Notes: a model not told the origin generated them from the sequence alone. A stretch of 64,000 nucleotides of DNA from Arctopsyche grandis (GCF_051622035.1 NC_135361.1:26467205-26531204), one strand, 5' to 3'. Numbered from the stretch's first letter, positions 1 to 13,298 are shown. Numbers and translations are program-made.

Positions 1-765
1 CGGTTGAAAATATGTTTTTTAGGAGTGTCTTCAAAAGAGATCGGTTTCTACAAATATTTCGGATATTACAACTCAAAAATAATAATGTAGATCTATTAAT
101 AATAATGTACAATCTGTTAAATCTAATCTTTTCGTCTTTGCCCGCCTTCTGGGATGATCCAACTTTTTTTTTCGATGTGTCCTACAAGTAGGTAACGACT
201 AGAAAATATGATTTTAACTAACAGTTTAAAAACTAACCAATAGACACTTTATGAGGGTGGTTACGCATTAAAATACAATGAGTAAACAGACAATAGCTTT
301 GCATCCTTGGACCCAAACTGCCTAACGAACTATAGGGTAGGTATGAAAACATTTCTATAGGCATATTTTAAAAGTTTCTAGTAATAAAACTCATTTATTA
401 TACAAAACTGCTGTCATAAATAATACAAGAAATGTAGAACTTATCATTTAGTTCGATTTAGTAATTATGATGGTTTGAAATAATTGAGTTTAGTGACTAT
501 ATTCGAAAAATGCTATCCCAAATCAACATCATGTTATTATGGTCACAATTGGAGACGAACAGATAGTCCCAAAATAACTGAGCATAATATTTAGTTTTTA
601 TCTAAAAAAAAAAAATTGCGTATTTTTTGCTAAAATGAATTCACCAATTTGATCTTCGACATAATTTAATAATATGAACAACTAAAATTAAAAAAAAAAA
701 TCATATAATTTTTTCCATCCTAGAGTAGACTAGTGGTGAAGAAAAATTCCAATAAGAGTGCAAAG
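1..765. other. AT-rich sequence, no gene seen
   Basis: No coding exon or RNA gene is recognisable. It is probably intronic sequence of the + strand gene whose last exons lie at 1182-1541, since the first of those exons begins with an acceptor. Confidence 0.4.
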
Positions 766-1060
766 TGTTAAATGTAATGCTCACTATCTAAATGCTAAGC
801 CACAATCTAAAATACTCAACAGTTGGGCATTTCCATCAGAAAATTCTACTATGGTTATAAATTCAGACATTCCGGTGTAAACCAGTCTTTATAAACGTTG
901 AAAAATGAATGACACGGATTACACGACCCATGTTCAATGCATTTTTTTTTTCAATGCTACCTGGAAAGGCTTTGCAGGTAGTATTCTTGCTTACTTTTTG
1001 TACATGCTCAAAATACAACGCCTATTTTATTATTTTGAACACCGATCGGCTTTCATCAGC
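766..1060 (+). repeat. Dispersed repeat, copy 1 of 2
   Basis: About 300 bp that recurs in reverse orientation at 26340-26665, inside exportin-7 intron 18. Shared landmarks are the run around TTTATAAAGACTGG, an oligo-T stretch, and CTACCTGGAAAGGCTTT. No open frame is conserved between the copies, so this is a non-coding mobile or dispersed repeat of unknown class. Confidence 0.7.
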
Positions 1061-1181
1061 ATTCAAAGGATTAACTTATCAATATGAAGAACTTTATATT
1101 TGAAAAGCTTTTTCAATACTTGAATTTTGACATTGTAAGTGCATGTTTGTATTGTGTTTTAAACAATTATGTGGATTTCAG

Positions 1182-1541
1182 GCATTCCCCGGCTCCAGAA
1201 GGACACTATCCAGACGAATTGCTGGCGTCAGCGCCTGGAGGACTACCGTCATGGGACGATGTCAGGGTGCGCTACGATTACTATAAGAAGAGGGGTTATC
1301 TCAGAGGTATGAATTATTGCATTCATCACATTCACGTGTATTTTATTTTGAACGTTCAACGCTAACGTGGATTGATCGTCTTCCAGGTTTAACCCTTTCG
1401 GATTATATAAAGTGGGAAGAGTGGTGGTATAGGTATCAGCAGTGGCTGAAGCAGGAACGAAGCTACGAACGATGGACACGCAGCAGCGGAAGCAGCCACC
1501 GTCGTCGCCGCGGCAACTCTTCTCAACACTCGGCCAACTGA
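1182..1541 (+). CDS. Last two coding exons of an unrecognised gene
   Basis: Exon 1182-1306 follows a TTTCAG acceptor and ends before GTATGA. Exon 1387-1541 follows CTTCCAG and ends in TGA. The 80-bp intron joins the frame in phase 1. The product end reads through PSWDDVRVRYDYYKKRGYLR into LTLSDYIKWEEWWYRYQQWL, then a Ser/Arg-rich tail with SSHRRRRG. The Trp/Tyr-rich block looks like a conserved short module and the RS-like tail recalls RNA-processing proteins, but I do not recognise the family. The 5' part lies outside or upstream of this window. An AATAAA at 1728-1733 could end the transcript. Confidence 0.75.
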
Positions 1542-4105
1542 CAATCTGCCAAGAAGCCACTGCTCGATGATCCATAGTGTTGAATCTCCGCGCGGTGTGC
1601 TTCTTCAAATGTATTTTGAACTCGGGTAGAAAATACATTATTATTATACATATAGTAATTATTTTCTGTTTACGTATGACCCCGACATACACGAGATATT
1701 AAACAATATGTACAATTTATATAAACAAATAAAAAACGACCGTCTTTTGGTGCCAATTAGTCGAGATCAGCGAGGTGAATTCGTTTAGTTTGTTTGTGGC
1801 ACCGCAAGGTTTAATTGTTGTAGTCCTAAGCAGAAATTATATCGATATAAATCAGATGAGATCTATAGGTAGATATCTACAATGTTTAGTTGACGTTCGT
1901 GTTTGTGATATGATTTACTCGTAACTTCAAATCTCTATTTAATATATAATATATATACACATATATATATGTGTAGCTAATCGACTAATTCGTTAGTTAG
2001 TGAATACGCATTTACGAATATGTTTACATATAAATGTAGACCCTTATATATTTTAGATCTCATATAAACGAGATTGGCGACTTTACTACAGTATAATTTC
2101 ATAGACGAATATTATTTTAGAAACCTTGGCAGTTAATATTAAAGTTTTTTTTTAATTTTAACATGTATTTCACGTTTTAGGCTATTTTATACATACATAT
2201 ATGAAATGTTTTTCATCCGTATGTTTACCGCTACTTAAACAGTTAACCTTAAAGGATTACGCGTTTGAATAAACGTTTGCATGCGTATATTTTTGAAGAT
2301 GTATTGTGAGAATTGTTTATTAAATCGATCAGATTCTATTTTGTTCTTATGATACACGTTATAAAATCAACATGATGAATATGCTATATGTAAATAATAA
2401 AAACCTTGATTCTACATTTATTATGATTAGATCCACAAAGATCTGATAAAATATATTTGTATAGTATTAAATATTTAAATCTAGTGTGAAGCAAATAAAT
2501 CGTATATATATAAATCAGATTTTATTTTATATTATTTACTTGTATTTTTAGTTGGGATGTTACGGGATGGGATCGGTCGTATGGTTTTTTACCGTACGAT
2601 TTCAAACTTTGTAGTGGCTCTTACATATGTGTCATTTGGATGAAAGGGAAATGAAATGAAAAAAAAATGGACTGCCATTCGAAATATGTAATTAAATTTA
2701 ATGTTAAAGTTTTATCCTAATGTAATTATTATAATACAGACAATTTTAAACATAAAATATCATATATCATCTAATTTTGCACATTAGTAAAATAAAAGTT
2801 AATTTCACTCAATAACCAATTTACGAACCGTAAAAGTGACTTTGTATTCAAATGTACAAAATTGATCAAGAAAAGGTTAGTTAAATACGTCGCAAAAACT
2901 TAACTCAAGATGAGAATTATCGTGAAAATCTTAAAAAAAAAATTAAGTTTGTACTCACACAATATTTTTGCTATTAAAAGTAAGAAATTTCTAAAAACCT
3001 CGTAAAAAAAATCATAATTTTTCTATGGTTAAAAATAATAAAAGGAAAATTCACTATTAATGAACTTAAACTTGCTTAAATATACAATATTCAACTCAGC
3101 GATTTCGTTAATACTTTAAAAAATTATGATTTAAACTAGTTTCCAAAATAAAAAAAAAACAATTAAAATTTTAAAAAAATGCAATTTTCTACATCACACA
3201 TATATCCTTAAATTTATGCAGTCAGTGCACTGCTATCTTATCCTTCAATCTCGATTATTACCCCATTAAAATTCATCATAAATTTCCTCCCGAAATCGAC
3301 ATGTTTATAATAAATTCGACACAGACCAAAAATTGATCATATTAAACGTTTACATCATCAATTTAATAATCTAATACAATCTGATCTAACCCAAAAAGAA
3401 GGAATGTGAACAGTCATCTTAAATAGGAGCGTGTGTATTAAACATCTCATACAATAATAATGTATAATAACATACATACAGGTAAATACGTAATATGCAA
3501 TAATCGTACACAGAAAAAAATCACACACTGTGTAAAAAATAATCAATTATAAATAAATCCAATCTGTAATACACTCATAATTACAATAAATTTCCTATTT
3601 ACAATTAGACATAAAAACTTTTTTTTAACTTAACTATGCCGTAAATATAGCAAACATCCCCTGCGAAACCATAAGAGGTAGAGTGCGCCGAATCTCAAAA
3701 TTTACATACATGGAGTACTACGAGTGTTCACCGCATAATCAAGTGTGCACAATTAGCAGCCCAAGATCAACGTCTGAAACGTGCCACCGTTACCTTCGAT
3801 AAAGATTACATAAAAAACATGTAAACCGCATGAAAAGCATTCGAAGAAGACTCGTTGAACTGACTTTCATTTGAAAGTGGGCATACAAGTTCATCACTTG
3901 AACTATATATACATATATATACTTGGCAAATTAAAAACACCGACTTCAAAATTGATACAGTTTGAATTTCGACGGTTGTTCAGTTAGAACCATCCCGATC
4001 AAAATCATAACATGAAATTAAGCGACAATAAATATATAAATACTCGGTCTCCTTCAAATTAACGGTGAATTTCAAGTGCATTAGACCACAATGTGTAGTA
4101 CTGAA
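1542..4105. other. Converging 3' UTRs of two genes
   Basis: This AT-rich stretch separates the stop of the + strand gene from the stop of KDM4 on the - strand. AATAAA is at 1728-1733 on the + strand, with further AATAAA-like sites near 2265, 2397 and 2493. No third gene is visible. The long - strand side probably contains the KDM4 3' UTR. Confidence 0.5.
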
Positions 4106-7100
4106 CTACTGATATTGATACGACCCGTTTGCCGGTTCGTTCTGATGAAAACCGTACTTTTCCCTATCGTACATCTGGTTTTCGTTCATGTTGACGTTTT
4201 CCGGCGCGATGTGTGCCTGCTGAGGATCGTGGGCCTGTTGAGGATCGTGGCCCGCCTGTTGAGGATCGTGGCCCGCCTGTTGAGGATCGTGCGCCTCCCA
4301 CTCGGGCTTCCACAGCCTCTGACGACTCAAGAACGGTGGATAGTACTCGCCGTAACCTCGGTACACTTCGGCCGACTGATACATTGGATTGTAACTATTC
4401 CGACTGGTCTCGTCAGCACTGTAGTGCTCTGTCGAGCCCTGACTCGTCGACTGCATGTCGGCGAGATAGACCGGCATCTGGTTCGTATAGTTTAAGAACG
4501 TCCTGGAAGCCGGCGAGAGCAGACTGCTGGCGAGTAAAGATTGACTATGCGTCGAGTCCTCGTTCTGCGATAGGTTCAAAACGGTGGAGCTCTCGTTGGG
4601 CTCGACGACGACCCTCTCGCTGTGGGTGATGTCAGGCGTCGTCAGCTTCTTCGGCTTGGTCATCTTTCTACACTTCTTAGGTTCTTCGCTTTTCGATCTC
4701 TGTTTGTTCTTCGGCGTCATCTTATTCATGAACTTGAAAAATTCGCTCTGATAGTCGGGCATGTTTGCAGCTGTCGCTGCTGCTGCTGCTTTCTTGTCTG
4801 TCTCCTTTTCGGTCGATTTGGTCTCGACGCTCTTTGGATATTTGATGGCGTTCATGGAGGTGGTGACGAGCGACGGGGTGTTCAGGGCGATATCGGTGGA
4901 AAATGGATCGTCTTGGTGGTCGGGTTCGACCTGCGGCTGTTCAACGGGTTCAAATGTCTCAGGTACTACTTTGGGGGGGGTCTGAATTTTGGGAGTCCTA
5001 CGTCTAGGTTTGGGTTTGTCGTGGCGCTTGTGCATTATTTTGGCGCATCGTTTGTGTTTGCATTTTCTAGCGCCTTCGACCGTCGTCGCATTGCTGACGT
5101 TCATCTTGCATACGACCCAAATTGCTTCGGTGGGAGTTTTGACGATGGTTTCTGTTTTTTCACGTTTCACTTTGTCTTTGTTCAAGTTCATTTTGGAGCT
5201 TTCCAACAATCCTTTTTTGATTTTTTCGACAACTTCGTTCTCTAGCTGATCGATCTGACTAACATCCAAACTATCGTACACATCTTCCTTCTTAAATTCA
5301 TCGATCAAATCATCAGATTTAGCGTGGATAATAACTTCTTCGATATATTGCGGCGTGTCACACCTAGAGCCCAAAATATCATCCCAGTGACTGCTTAAAA
5401 CCTCGTCCATTTGCTTTATTTGTTCCTTTGATAGTTTTTTAGTCTTCATTTTCACTTTAGCTCCCTCGTCGCGTTTCTTTGGAGTACTCGTCGAAGTCTT
5501 CTTTCGTTTTCTGCTGCTGACATTCATGTTGTCTCTCTTGGAATCATAATCGGAATCATCTTGGTGTGCATCCTCCGGGATGGTGAGTTCAGATGGATCA
5601 ATCTCTCCTCCTTTAAGCCAAATGTCTTCTAAAGCTTCCATCTGCCCTTCATCTGGCCCATAGCTATGTGGGGCAGCATTCATTGCATTTTCGGCGGGAT
5701 GACTTGTTCTCAACATATCCAAATCGCCTTCTTCCATTGAGAGTTCATCCTCAGCGAGCACATCTTCACCGAGGATAGACACGGGTATGGCACCAGCCAT
5801 TCCAGCCATTCCTCGTGCCATCGCTCGTTTGACGTGAGCAGGGTGACGCTTTTTCTCTTTATTTTTCTGATCAGCTTCTACAAACGAATCAGGAAGTTCT
5901 TGGTTATTCTTATTGCAAAGGATATCTTGACCGGTTGGATGCGGGGCTGCTGCCATGCGATCAGGTTGTTCCGGGTGACAGCCAATGTCTTGTCCTTTAA
6001 GCCATAAATCATATCTATCCGGTTGGAAGCGTTTCACAAAGGTATCCATAGATATTTTGACCATATCGTTACTGCATGTGCATTGCAGGGATCTCTTGCC
6101 ATACTCGACCCACCTGGGAGCAGCGAAATTAGTCGATTCCGCACAATTAAAACCATGATTGAAGCCAGCATGATATCCGTACGGGAATGTAATGATGATT
6201 TCTCCACGAGTCTGAGTTATTTTATTGTATGGTATGGAATAGAGCTTTAATATTTGAGGACTAATGAGGGTCATTTTGTGACGAAGGAAAGCTTGACAAG
6301 TTTGTGCCGAAGACGAGAAAAATCCTGAAGCAACCCTTTCGAAGCGTTTACCGTGCTCAGGTGGAATGGCATACCACGTTTTAGGATCTCCGAAATGAAG
6401 ATAATTGATAGAATACAAATCCATATCTTCAGTGTGCCAAGCAAATGTCGTTTTCCACATTCCGAAATACAAGTATGCCGTGTTGACTCCGTCGATTTCA
6501 ATTCCATAATCTTCATTTACGTAATCCAAGATAGTTCCCAAGCGATTTATATTCCATTCGTTAACGTCAGTATCGGTGATAGAGCCGCTGACATCTGCGC
6601 CATAAATCGGTGCTACGTAAGTGATATTTTTCCAATATTTTCTTTCAAGATCGTCCCAATCCGAATGTCGAGGGGTGCAATACTTGACGGAATTTGCCAT
6701 CACTGAAAACTCTTTGACAGACATCGGCTTCTTTTGTATGTTGATTTGCTGAAACAGGCCTTGCTTCCCCGTAACCACTTGGCAAATCGGAGAAGGTATG
6801 GTAATGTTGAGATCTTCCAAATTGTAACCCGATTTTCTGGGCACCCATTCTTGCGGCGGTATAACTTTAGCAATCCCAGCTTTGTGTGCGCCTGAAATTG
6901 AAAGTTCGTATTTTATAAATGTCGTAAATAATGAAATAAATTTCAACTTGTAAATAAGCACATTTCTACCTTGAGATTCCATATACTGTACGAATTTGTT
7001 GAAATCTTTGAATTCTTCCCATGTCGGGCGAAACGTTTGAATCTTGATCCCAGTTCCATTGACACCATTGGGCAAGTCGCCATCATCGCCAACGGTATCT

Positions 7101-7108
7101 CGCGGCAT
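4106..7108 (-). CDS. Kdm4: KDM4-type JmjC histone lysine demethylase
   Basis: A Fe(II)/2-oxoglutarate dioxygenase that removes methyl groups from histone H3 (K9/K36 in this family) in the nucleus. Coding exons are 6970-7108 and 4106-6891, joined across a 78-bp intron (6892-6969). The intron is free of stops in frame but has GTAG/TTTCAG ends, and its removal restores the JmjN sequence [16 protein letters not shown]. The product is 974 residues. JmjN is about residues 23-65 and JmjC about 150-320. Iron ligands H199, E201 (HTED) and H287 are present, as are zinc ligands C245, H251, C317 and C319. No PHD or Tudor domains follow, as in insect KDM4 proteins. The rest is charged and low complexity. 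Start: the ATG lies 20 bases inside an exon beginning at 7128; in-frame codons upstream of it are intronic. Confidence 0.95.
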   Translation of the reverse strand: MPRDTVGDDGDLPNGVNGTGIKIQTFRPTWEEFKDFNKFVQYMESQGRNVLIYKLKFISLFTTFIKYELSISGAHKAGIAKVIPPQEWVPRKSGYNLEDLNITIPSPICQVVTGKQGLFQQINIQKKPMSVKEFSVMANSVKYCTPRHSDWDDLERKYWKNITYVAPIYGADVSGSITDTDVNEWNINRLGTILDYVNEDYGIEIDGVNTAYLYFGMWKTTFAWHTEDMDLYSINYLHFGDPKTWYAIPPEHGKRFERVASGFFSSSAQTCQAFLRHKMTLISPQILKLYSIPYNKITQTRGEIIITFPYGYHAGFNHGFNCAESTNFAAPRWVEYGKRSLQCTCSNDMVKISMDTFVKRFQPDRYDLWLKGQDIGCHPEQPDRMAAAPHPTGQDILCNKNNQELPDSFVEADQKNKEKKRHPAHVKRAMARGMAGMAGAIPVSILGEDVLAEDELSMEEGDLDMLRTSHPAENAMNAAPHSYGPDEGQMEALEDIWLKGGEIDPSELTIPEDAHQDDSDYDSKRDNMNVSSRKRKKTSTSTPKKRDEGAKVKMKTKKLSKEQIKQMDEVLSSHWDDILGSRCDTPQYIEEVIIHAKSDDLIDEFKKEDVYDSLDVSQIDQLENEVVEKIKKGLLESSKMNLNKDKVKREKTETIVKTPTEAIWVVCKMNVSNATTVEGARKCKHKRCAKIMHKRHDKPKPRRRTPKIQTPPKVVPETFEPVEQPQVEPDHQDDPFSTDIALNTPSLVTTSMNAIKYPKSVETKSTEKETDKKAAAAATAANMPDYQSEFFKFMNKMTPKNKQRSKSEEPKKCRKMTKPKKLTTPDITHSERVVVEPNESSTVLNLSQNEDSTHSQSLLASSLLSPASRTFLNYTNQMPVYLADMQSTSQGSTEHYSADETSRNSYNPMYQSAEVYRGYGEYYPPFLSRQRLWKPEWEAHDPQQAGHDPQQAGHDPQQAHDPQQAHIAPENVNMNENQMYDREKYGFHQNEPANGSYQYQ
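4203..4290 (-). repeat. Coding minisatellite in the KDM4 C-terminus
   Basis: Four tandem copies of a 21-24 base unit encode HDPQQA(G) repeats about 30-60 residues before the stop. Unit length is always a multiple of three, so the frame is kept. Such arrays usually vary in copy number between individuals. No function is assigned. Confidence 0.85.
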
Positions 7109-7984
7109 TTTGGCGACGAGAGATGACACTGTAATGATAAATTTCAATCGAATAAAAAAGTGTCAACAAACAATTTATCACAAAATACTCGATTTAATAA
7201 CACAACATTTTAATTTTTTTATTGTCTGATTACAACTATTTTTAGTACGATTTATACTAATTTCTGAAAAGAAAAACCTCAAATGAAAATATTAATACAA
7301 CAAATTTTACGTAAATTGCAAAATTGTTATACTTTCCAATTTGAATTTAGTGCGTATATTTATCAATTTTGGTATAAAATAATTATAACAATAAATTTGG
7401 GCGTAAAGTTAGCGTATTGTATCATTTATTTTTTTTACAAGTTAAAGTCGTTAGAAAAAATATATTTTTTATAAAATTTGGAAAAAAAAACTCGATGAGC
7501 TTCACAATGAATCATGCAAAACGTACAAAAATAATACTGCGAGTGTATTTATAGTTTACAAATACTAAATCATGTAAATACTAAACATGAGCGTAATGGT
7601 ATATTTAAACTGGGGCACGCGACCAAACACCAATACCATCAGCCCACAATCTCACAGAGTTGATATAAAATGTAAAGTGAGACGAACGAACGAACACCAA
7701 TGTAAACTTGCCATTACACAACGCCAATCAAACGTGCATACAAAATATTGTTTTCGTTATGTCAACATTCCAACCGCATAAAGTTCGCGTGCAAAAACTT
7801 GATAGCGCGACAGCTGCTCCTGTAAATGTACGTATAAAAGCGAGAGCTCGGCGTGAAGATGGATTTGTCGAAGAGTGATCGGCGCCAGATGCCGTGGATG
7901 AGGGTCTACAGGCTGAAATAGTATCGTATGGGCGGAATTGAAACGGCGAACCTGGCGGCCAAAATTGAAACTATCGACATGTCA

Positions 7985-8340
7985 AATGAAATTATTAATG
8001 AATCGAGGATGAGGGGGGGAGGGGAGGGGCGGGGTGTGTTTAATGGACGGGGGGATGCAGGATGACACTTGTGATATATGAAGTGATGGAAACTCACGCG
8101 AGGGGGCCGCGGGTGTGGAGGGCGGCGGCCCGGGAGCGACGCGTGGAGGGGGGCGCCTCCGGGGGGCGCAGCCCTACGCGACGGTCGGAGGCTGCGGCTC
8201 ACGTACGCCACTAGCCACCGCTGCGTCCCGATAGCAGCTTGCAGCGACAGCCCTCACCGTGAGTCTCGCTCGCACACCCGCCGCCGAGCGAGACAGCGCG
8301 CTTAATAGACGTCGCAAGCTGCTACTGGAACGCATCGCCC
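7985..8340 (-). promoter_or_regulatory. CpG island, probable KDM4 promoter and 5' exon
   Basis: This is a sharp GC- and CpG-rich block in AT-rich DNA. On the - strand a consensus donor (CGC followed by GTGAGT) ends a putative non-coding exon at 8098. The matching acceptor CATTACAG lies just before 7128 and leads into the exon with the KDM4 start codon. The 5' UTR intron would then be 7129-8097. Transcription start is not visible. Confidence 0.65.
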
Positions 8341-8399
8341 TTTTCAATATAAATACGCGGGTTTTCAGCCAAAACGGATTTTGGATATTACCGATCGTC

Positions 8400-11300
8400 A
8401 ATTTTCTGTATTGTAATATTGAATAAAATGCGGCTAATCGAGTCGGTGCTGATCAACCTTTTCTAGGACGGCTCGACCGGCATTCGAAAGTTTCGTCTAC
8501 GGAAGTTTTATCGAACTCGTTAAACTGCCGTTTCGTACATTCGCTTACGTTTTCGATCTCTCTTCTTCCTTTTTTTCCTATATGTGGCATAAATCGATGT
8601 AAAGTTTCGACTTTTGTGAATAGATGGTCAAATTTTTGCATTTTTTTAGAGCATATAATTGCACTCGTCCTGTTAGCGACTCTCAATCTTTGCGGCCGCG
8701 TATTATATTACGCGACGCGCTGTTTTCGTTTTACTTTGATTTATGTATTTCGCAACGTAATAAATTGAATCTTTGCAAATATTTTCACAATTTTTGAAAC
8801 AAACTTAAAAAATCTAAAATAAACAACATTTTATTTAATTTTATTGATTTTTAATATATGTAATACATTTAATTTCGTGTTGAATTTTAAATGCAGTTAT
8901 TTGTTGCGTTTCGTAATATTGTTGAATGTCAATATGTTGTTTCATTACTTTTATATGCTGAACAAACAAGTTGAGAATCGTAGAACAAAATCCGATATCT
9001 GATTTTTCACAAGTTTACGAACGTGAAATATATTTCGAGATGTCTATTTTCTTTGTGTATTTACATTAGATTGTGAAATATGTACAAACTTTATTTGAAA
9101 AGGGTAATTTTGAAAAAATTGGATTTTAAATTTTTTTCTTAATTTTTCGGAATAACTAAGCCAACTAAGAAACTTTCAAAGCTAACAAATAATACATTTG
9201 TTTTATTATTTAATTATTAAAAAATGTAATTATATACTTATTGTGAAATAAATAGATATTGCATATATGTATGTACATATGTACATATATTTTCATGAAT
9301 ATATTTATGTTGTATCTTCATAAAAAGTTTAGATACCACTGCATCTCATTTAATTTTAAACTCACTGTTTGATTATGAACATATTGAAACTGTGATTTTT
9401 TGCGCTGAACATGATTTTAAAAAGTTATTTTTAAATAATTAGTTACTTATCAATTTCGAATTAATTACTGCCATTTGAAAATTCTAAAACCTCGCATACT
9501 CATTAATGTCCCCGATGTATGTACATATGTACTTTAAATTGGACCACACTTCCATTAAAACATTTCAATTCACATATGTGTATATATACATACATATGTA
9601 GGTAGTACATTTACACATCTATGTACATATGTACGTATATACACATTCACACATGTTCTATTTTTTTTATGGTGATTCTGATGCTGATTTCACACAGAAG
9701 CCATTCGATGAATATCAACATTATTTTTATCAAGAAAAAATATATACATATATACACATACATATATAAACATATACACATATGTATTAACGACAAATAT
9801 AGTTTTACATTTTATAATAGTTAAATATAAAAATGCCATATGTAGGATAAGAAAAGGTCGTTTCGATTCGAAATAGTACATACATATGTACGTCACAGCT
9901 AAACCACTGCCAACAAAATGTACGAATATAATATTGAAAGAAAAAACTTCAATATATACTGTTTACTACCAATATTTCCTCTAAGCTAATAGACGGCGCT
10001 AAGTCTCTGAGCATTTAGAGCCATCTATTGAAAATTTATTTAATTAATTTTTCTATTGGTGTTTTATATTGTTTATACGAAGGTAGGTTGGTGGTTTTTT
10101 TACCTTTTTTTCATATTAAATATAAATATTAAATTAAATATATTTAAAAGGTATTTGAAAAAAATACGATCGTGTGCGGATCAAACACAGCACCGGCAAA
10201 TTTATTTTAATTTTTTTAAATTTAATAACTTAATATGCCATAGCCCATGTGATGATATTTCATCGGGTTCAACACTATTCATATAATAATATCAATATTC
10301 ACTAGAAATACATTTTTTGCGATGCGCTTTATTGTTTGTAAAAAAACGACTACATACGCATGCGTATTTCACGGGTACGAACTGGGTTATTGGAAAATGT
10401 AGTACATACATACTCCTTTGTAATTGACATAAGTATAAGTTGTTAAGGAATAAGTTTGGTTGGTTAGATTAGTTTAGGGCCGGGTTAAAATTTATGAAGG
10501 AGTCACGAATTGATATCTTGGATGAGTCACACAAATCTCAATAAATTAGAGTGAATCAACAGAATATAAGTACATATGTACATACTTATTTTTAAAGTGA
10601 ATATGTATCGTTTTATTTTATTTTATTTTTAAAGTGAATACGATTGTATCGAGCCCAAATGACGGCTGTGTCAAAAAAATATTATAATTTATATTTAATT
10701 TCAAAAAAATCTGACCAGAAAAATGTATTATAACATTACAGGATTTTTATTACAATATGAAAATTCTAAATCCAAATAACCACTAGCTTTAATACACAGC
10801 TTTTTATTCAGAAAAAAAAATTAACATTTTATTTCGAGCCTTGATTTATAGAAAATTCAGTGTAGTGTTACAGCGTTTGCCCACAGCCTGAAGATTGTTC
10901 ATTTTTACATACCTCCTTTACGTTTCACTTGCGATTACAATTCAGGAAAAAGTTTCCCTCTTATCCGATCGTTTTCATACTTTGCCATATTGCTCATTTT
11001 GGTCATCAATATAAGTAAATGGATCCTCCGCCATTACGATAGAGATAAAGATCGAAAATTTTTAATATCGGTGACGTCTCGTAGTCATTAATTTTATACA
11101 TAGATGGCGGTAGTAAAATAAAATTAATGGTATTTTTATTCAAAATAATAATTTTATACACAAATTATAGAAGAGGTATGTTTTTAAAAAACTTTTTTTT
11201 ATTCTTTATATTTTCATGTACATATGTATGCTATAGCGCAGTGACAGGCCATCCCTAAGGTGCAGACGCACAGAGAGATACATGGAACGTGCTTCTTTTC

Positions 11301-12220
11301 CTTAAACAGTTTTGCACATTTAAAAAAACGCACACAGGCCAAAACTAAATGTATTGACAATAGGTTTGACAGAGTGATTCCCATATTTGAAGAAATATAG
11401 GAGAAACTTGTCGGAAAAAATCCATGCGGTGTGAGACATATTTATCACCACAGAAGGCCAAGAAGGTGTCCGTGCCGTACGATCCAAACCATTATACAAT
11501 AAAGGTAGGTATAAGTATATTAATTACAAACCGCAAGAATATTTATGACTTGCAATAATTAGCAAATTAGAACTAGCCGAATTTACGAGAGAACATGAGA
11601 TAGAATCATTGTTGGATATGTCTTTTTGTTGAAATTATCTAATGCTAAAGGGTTAGCTTTGTGCTTTGTCTATTTCTTGGTACTTTCTACGGTGCTCTGT
11701 TCACAGGGCCGCGCCTAGATTTTCGGCCGCCTGTGTGTAAACTTAGATCAGCATTTACATATATAAATCAAAACGATTAATTCTGAATAGGACCAGACGA
11801 CAAGAGAGACTGAACGTTTTCAAGTTAATTCATGAAAATATTATATTTTTACCCCCAATCCCACATCTAGGACATTATTCTTTCGATCACCAACCAATAT
11901 TCCACATCCTTGAAGAAATACACCTGACAGTTGCAAAGATAATAGAACATAAAAGACCTAGCTCTATGCAGACCGAAGCTATACCTGCTATCCCGTTATT
12001 TCCCAAAATTATAGTTCGGGTGTGTTAAAAGTTGTAACTCGCAACAGCAATCCACAAGTATATGTACAACAAAACAACCTAAATACATTTTAAAAAGTAC
12101 GATGTCTAGTTTCGTATATAATTTATAATTTATAATAAAAAGAAATATAATTTTTTCGACGCATTTCTTTCAGCCGCCCATTATATTTCGGCCGCCTGTG
12201 TGCGTTGCACACATAGTCAG
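8400..12220. other. Repeat-rich intergenic spacer
   Basis: No host exon is recognisable. The stretch 9.25-9.9 kb is dense in alternating CATATG/ACATATGTA motifs. A 105-bp dispersed repeat lies at 10913-11018. A block at 11382-11414 is the reverse complement of one at 24041-24073. Both flanks of 11.7-12.2 kb carry a GGCCGCCTGTGTG motif, suggesting an old duplicated or mobile piece. Confidence 0.5.
10913..11018 (+). repeat. Dispersed 105-bp repeat
   Basis: Nearly the same sequence recurs at 20955-21052 in exportin-7 intron 4, from CCTCCTTTACGTTTCACTT through TTATCCGATCGTTTTCATAC to GGTCATCAATATAAGTAA. Class unknown. No open frame. Confidence 0.7.
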
Positions 12221-12647
12221 CAGTATGGCTCAGTGGTTGCGTTTATGTTTAGCACCAACAGATTACTGGGTTCGATTCCGTGGTAATATTTAATACTGCT
12301 GGTTAGACTTGGATATTTGTGACTCCCAAGTCGATCTTTTCTTATCAGAGTTTGCCAATTTATCTGATTTTCATTTTTGAAACAGTTCCTCAAATTTTCA
12401 AAATATCTAAATTTGATTTATGTATAATATGTAAAAACTTATGTACAAGTTTAAATCCATAGATGTCTCAATGGATTAATTAATTAATTATTAATTTCGT
12501 GTTCTTCAGCCTCTCGAAATACAGTGATTTATGTAATGAAAATGCTGCAATGTTTGTAATTAATTGTCTAGGAAGGCGCATTGGGGTGTACCTGTCAGGC
12601 CTTCCTGGTAGATATCTATGTAAAATAAAAATAAAATAAAATAAAAT
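12221..12647 (+). mobile_element. tRNA-derived SINE, apparently full length
   Basis: The head carries RNA polymerase III promoter boxes: A box TGGCTCAGTGG at 12226-12236 and B box GGTTCGATTCC at 12269-12279, spaced as in tRNA genes. A tRNA-unrelated body follows, including GACTCCCAAGTCGATC and GAGTTTGCCAATTT, and the element ends in an (AAAAT)n-type tail near 12622-12647. Other copies are at 24325-24533 (-) and 36752-36960 (+). The copies have clearly diverged from each other, so the family is not very young. It would need a partner LINE to move. Confidence 0.8.
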
Positions 12648-12750
12648 TTGTACATATGGTAGGCGGGGGTGACCATCACCGCACCGAATGTTAAAAAGCC
12701 GAAAATGTTCATTTACCATGCATACATAGAAAAACGGTTAGTATATATAT

Positions 12751-12921
12751 CAGTGGCATGCGGTAAAAGTCTCTCTCCCCCCGTCGTACATCCTCACTTA
12801 ATTTTCGTGAGCAGGATACAACAGGAACAAGAGGAACAGGCTTTTCCTCCCGAATCCTGCGCGCGCACATTAAACAAGGCTGTATGACAAAAAAAAAAGA
12901 CAATTTCACCGCATGCCACTC
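12751..12921 (+). mobile_element. hAT-type MITE
   Basis: A 171-bp non-coding element with terminal inverted repeats (CAGTGGCATGCGGT against GAGTGGCATGCGGT). It is flanked by 8-bp direct repeats ATATATAT at 12743-12750 and 12922-12929. The 8-bp duplication and the CAGTGGC start fit hAT elements. Because the site is itself (TA)n, the duplication is only moderate evidence. Related copies lie at 18711-18881, 35711-35852 and from 44066. Confidence 0.75.
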
Positions 12922-12949
12922 ATATATATTATATATACATACATAGTAC

Positions 12950-13195
12950 TGTTTACCATGCACCCTTTCTTTTTGATCTTTCGATTTTCGATCTTTGCCT
13001 TCCGATATTGGCTTTTTCGGGCTTTTCATTTTTGGTCCCGTGAGTGGACTTTTCGCAGCCGAAAAGTCCATCATACTAACGATAACTATCATACTAACGA
13101 GAACGTGAGTGCCAAATATTGTGTATTCGCGATTTTCATGGCAAAAATTGTCTTTGTGACTACCGCAATGTGACGAATAGTCCAATTACCATGGT
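12950..13195. repeat. Dispersed composite repeat around the hAT MITE
   Basis: The sequence on both sides of the 12751 MITE reappears inverted at 18586-18980 with the MITE at the same place, and a third, altered copy is at 43840-44066. The TCCATCATACTAACGA block at 13068-13195 recurs at 43680-43760, 45430-45535 and 46080-46205. The MITE was therefore inside this repeat before the repeat spread. Confidence 0.65.
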
Positions 13196-13298
13196 AGGTG
13201 CGGCCTGAATAATTATTATGTATTAATTTACTGTAAATTATTAATTTACAATGATGGATAACGACTATCGCTTGGCTAACGATTGTATTATTTCGGTA

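Noticed and set aside
4091-5249. Several + strand open frames of 70-210 residues
   Set aside because: They are antisense to KDM4 coding sequence and show low-complexity composition copied from the other strand.
6892-6969. Continuous reading of KDM4 through this segment
   Set aside because: The 78 bases are in frame and lack stops, but they break the conserved JmjN domain and have donor and acceptor consensus; they are an intron.
12221-12290. Possible tRNA gene
   Set aside because: A and B boxes are present but the sequence cannot form a tRNA cloverleaf that I can recognise, and it continues into a SINE body with two other copies.
12709-13185. 158-residue - strand frame, with a similar one at 18590-18976
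   Set aside because: Both lie in the composite repeat with the hAT MITE and run across its inverted ends, so the similarity is repeat-derived.
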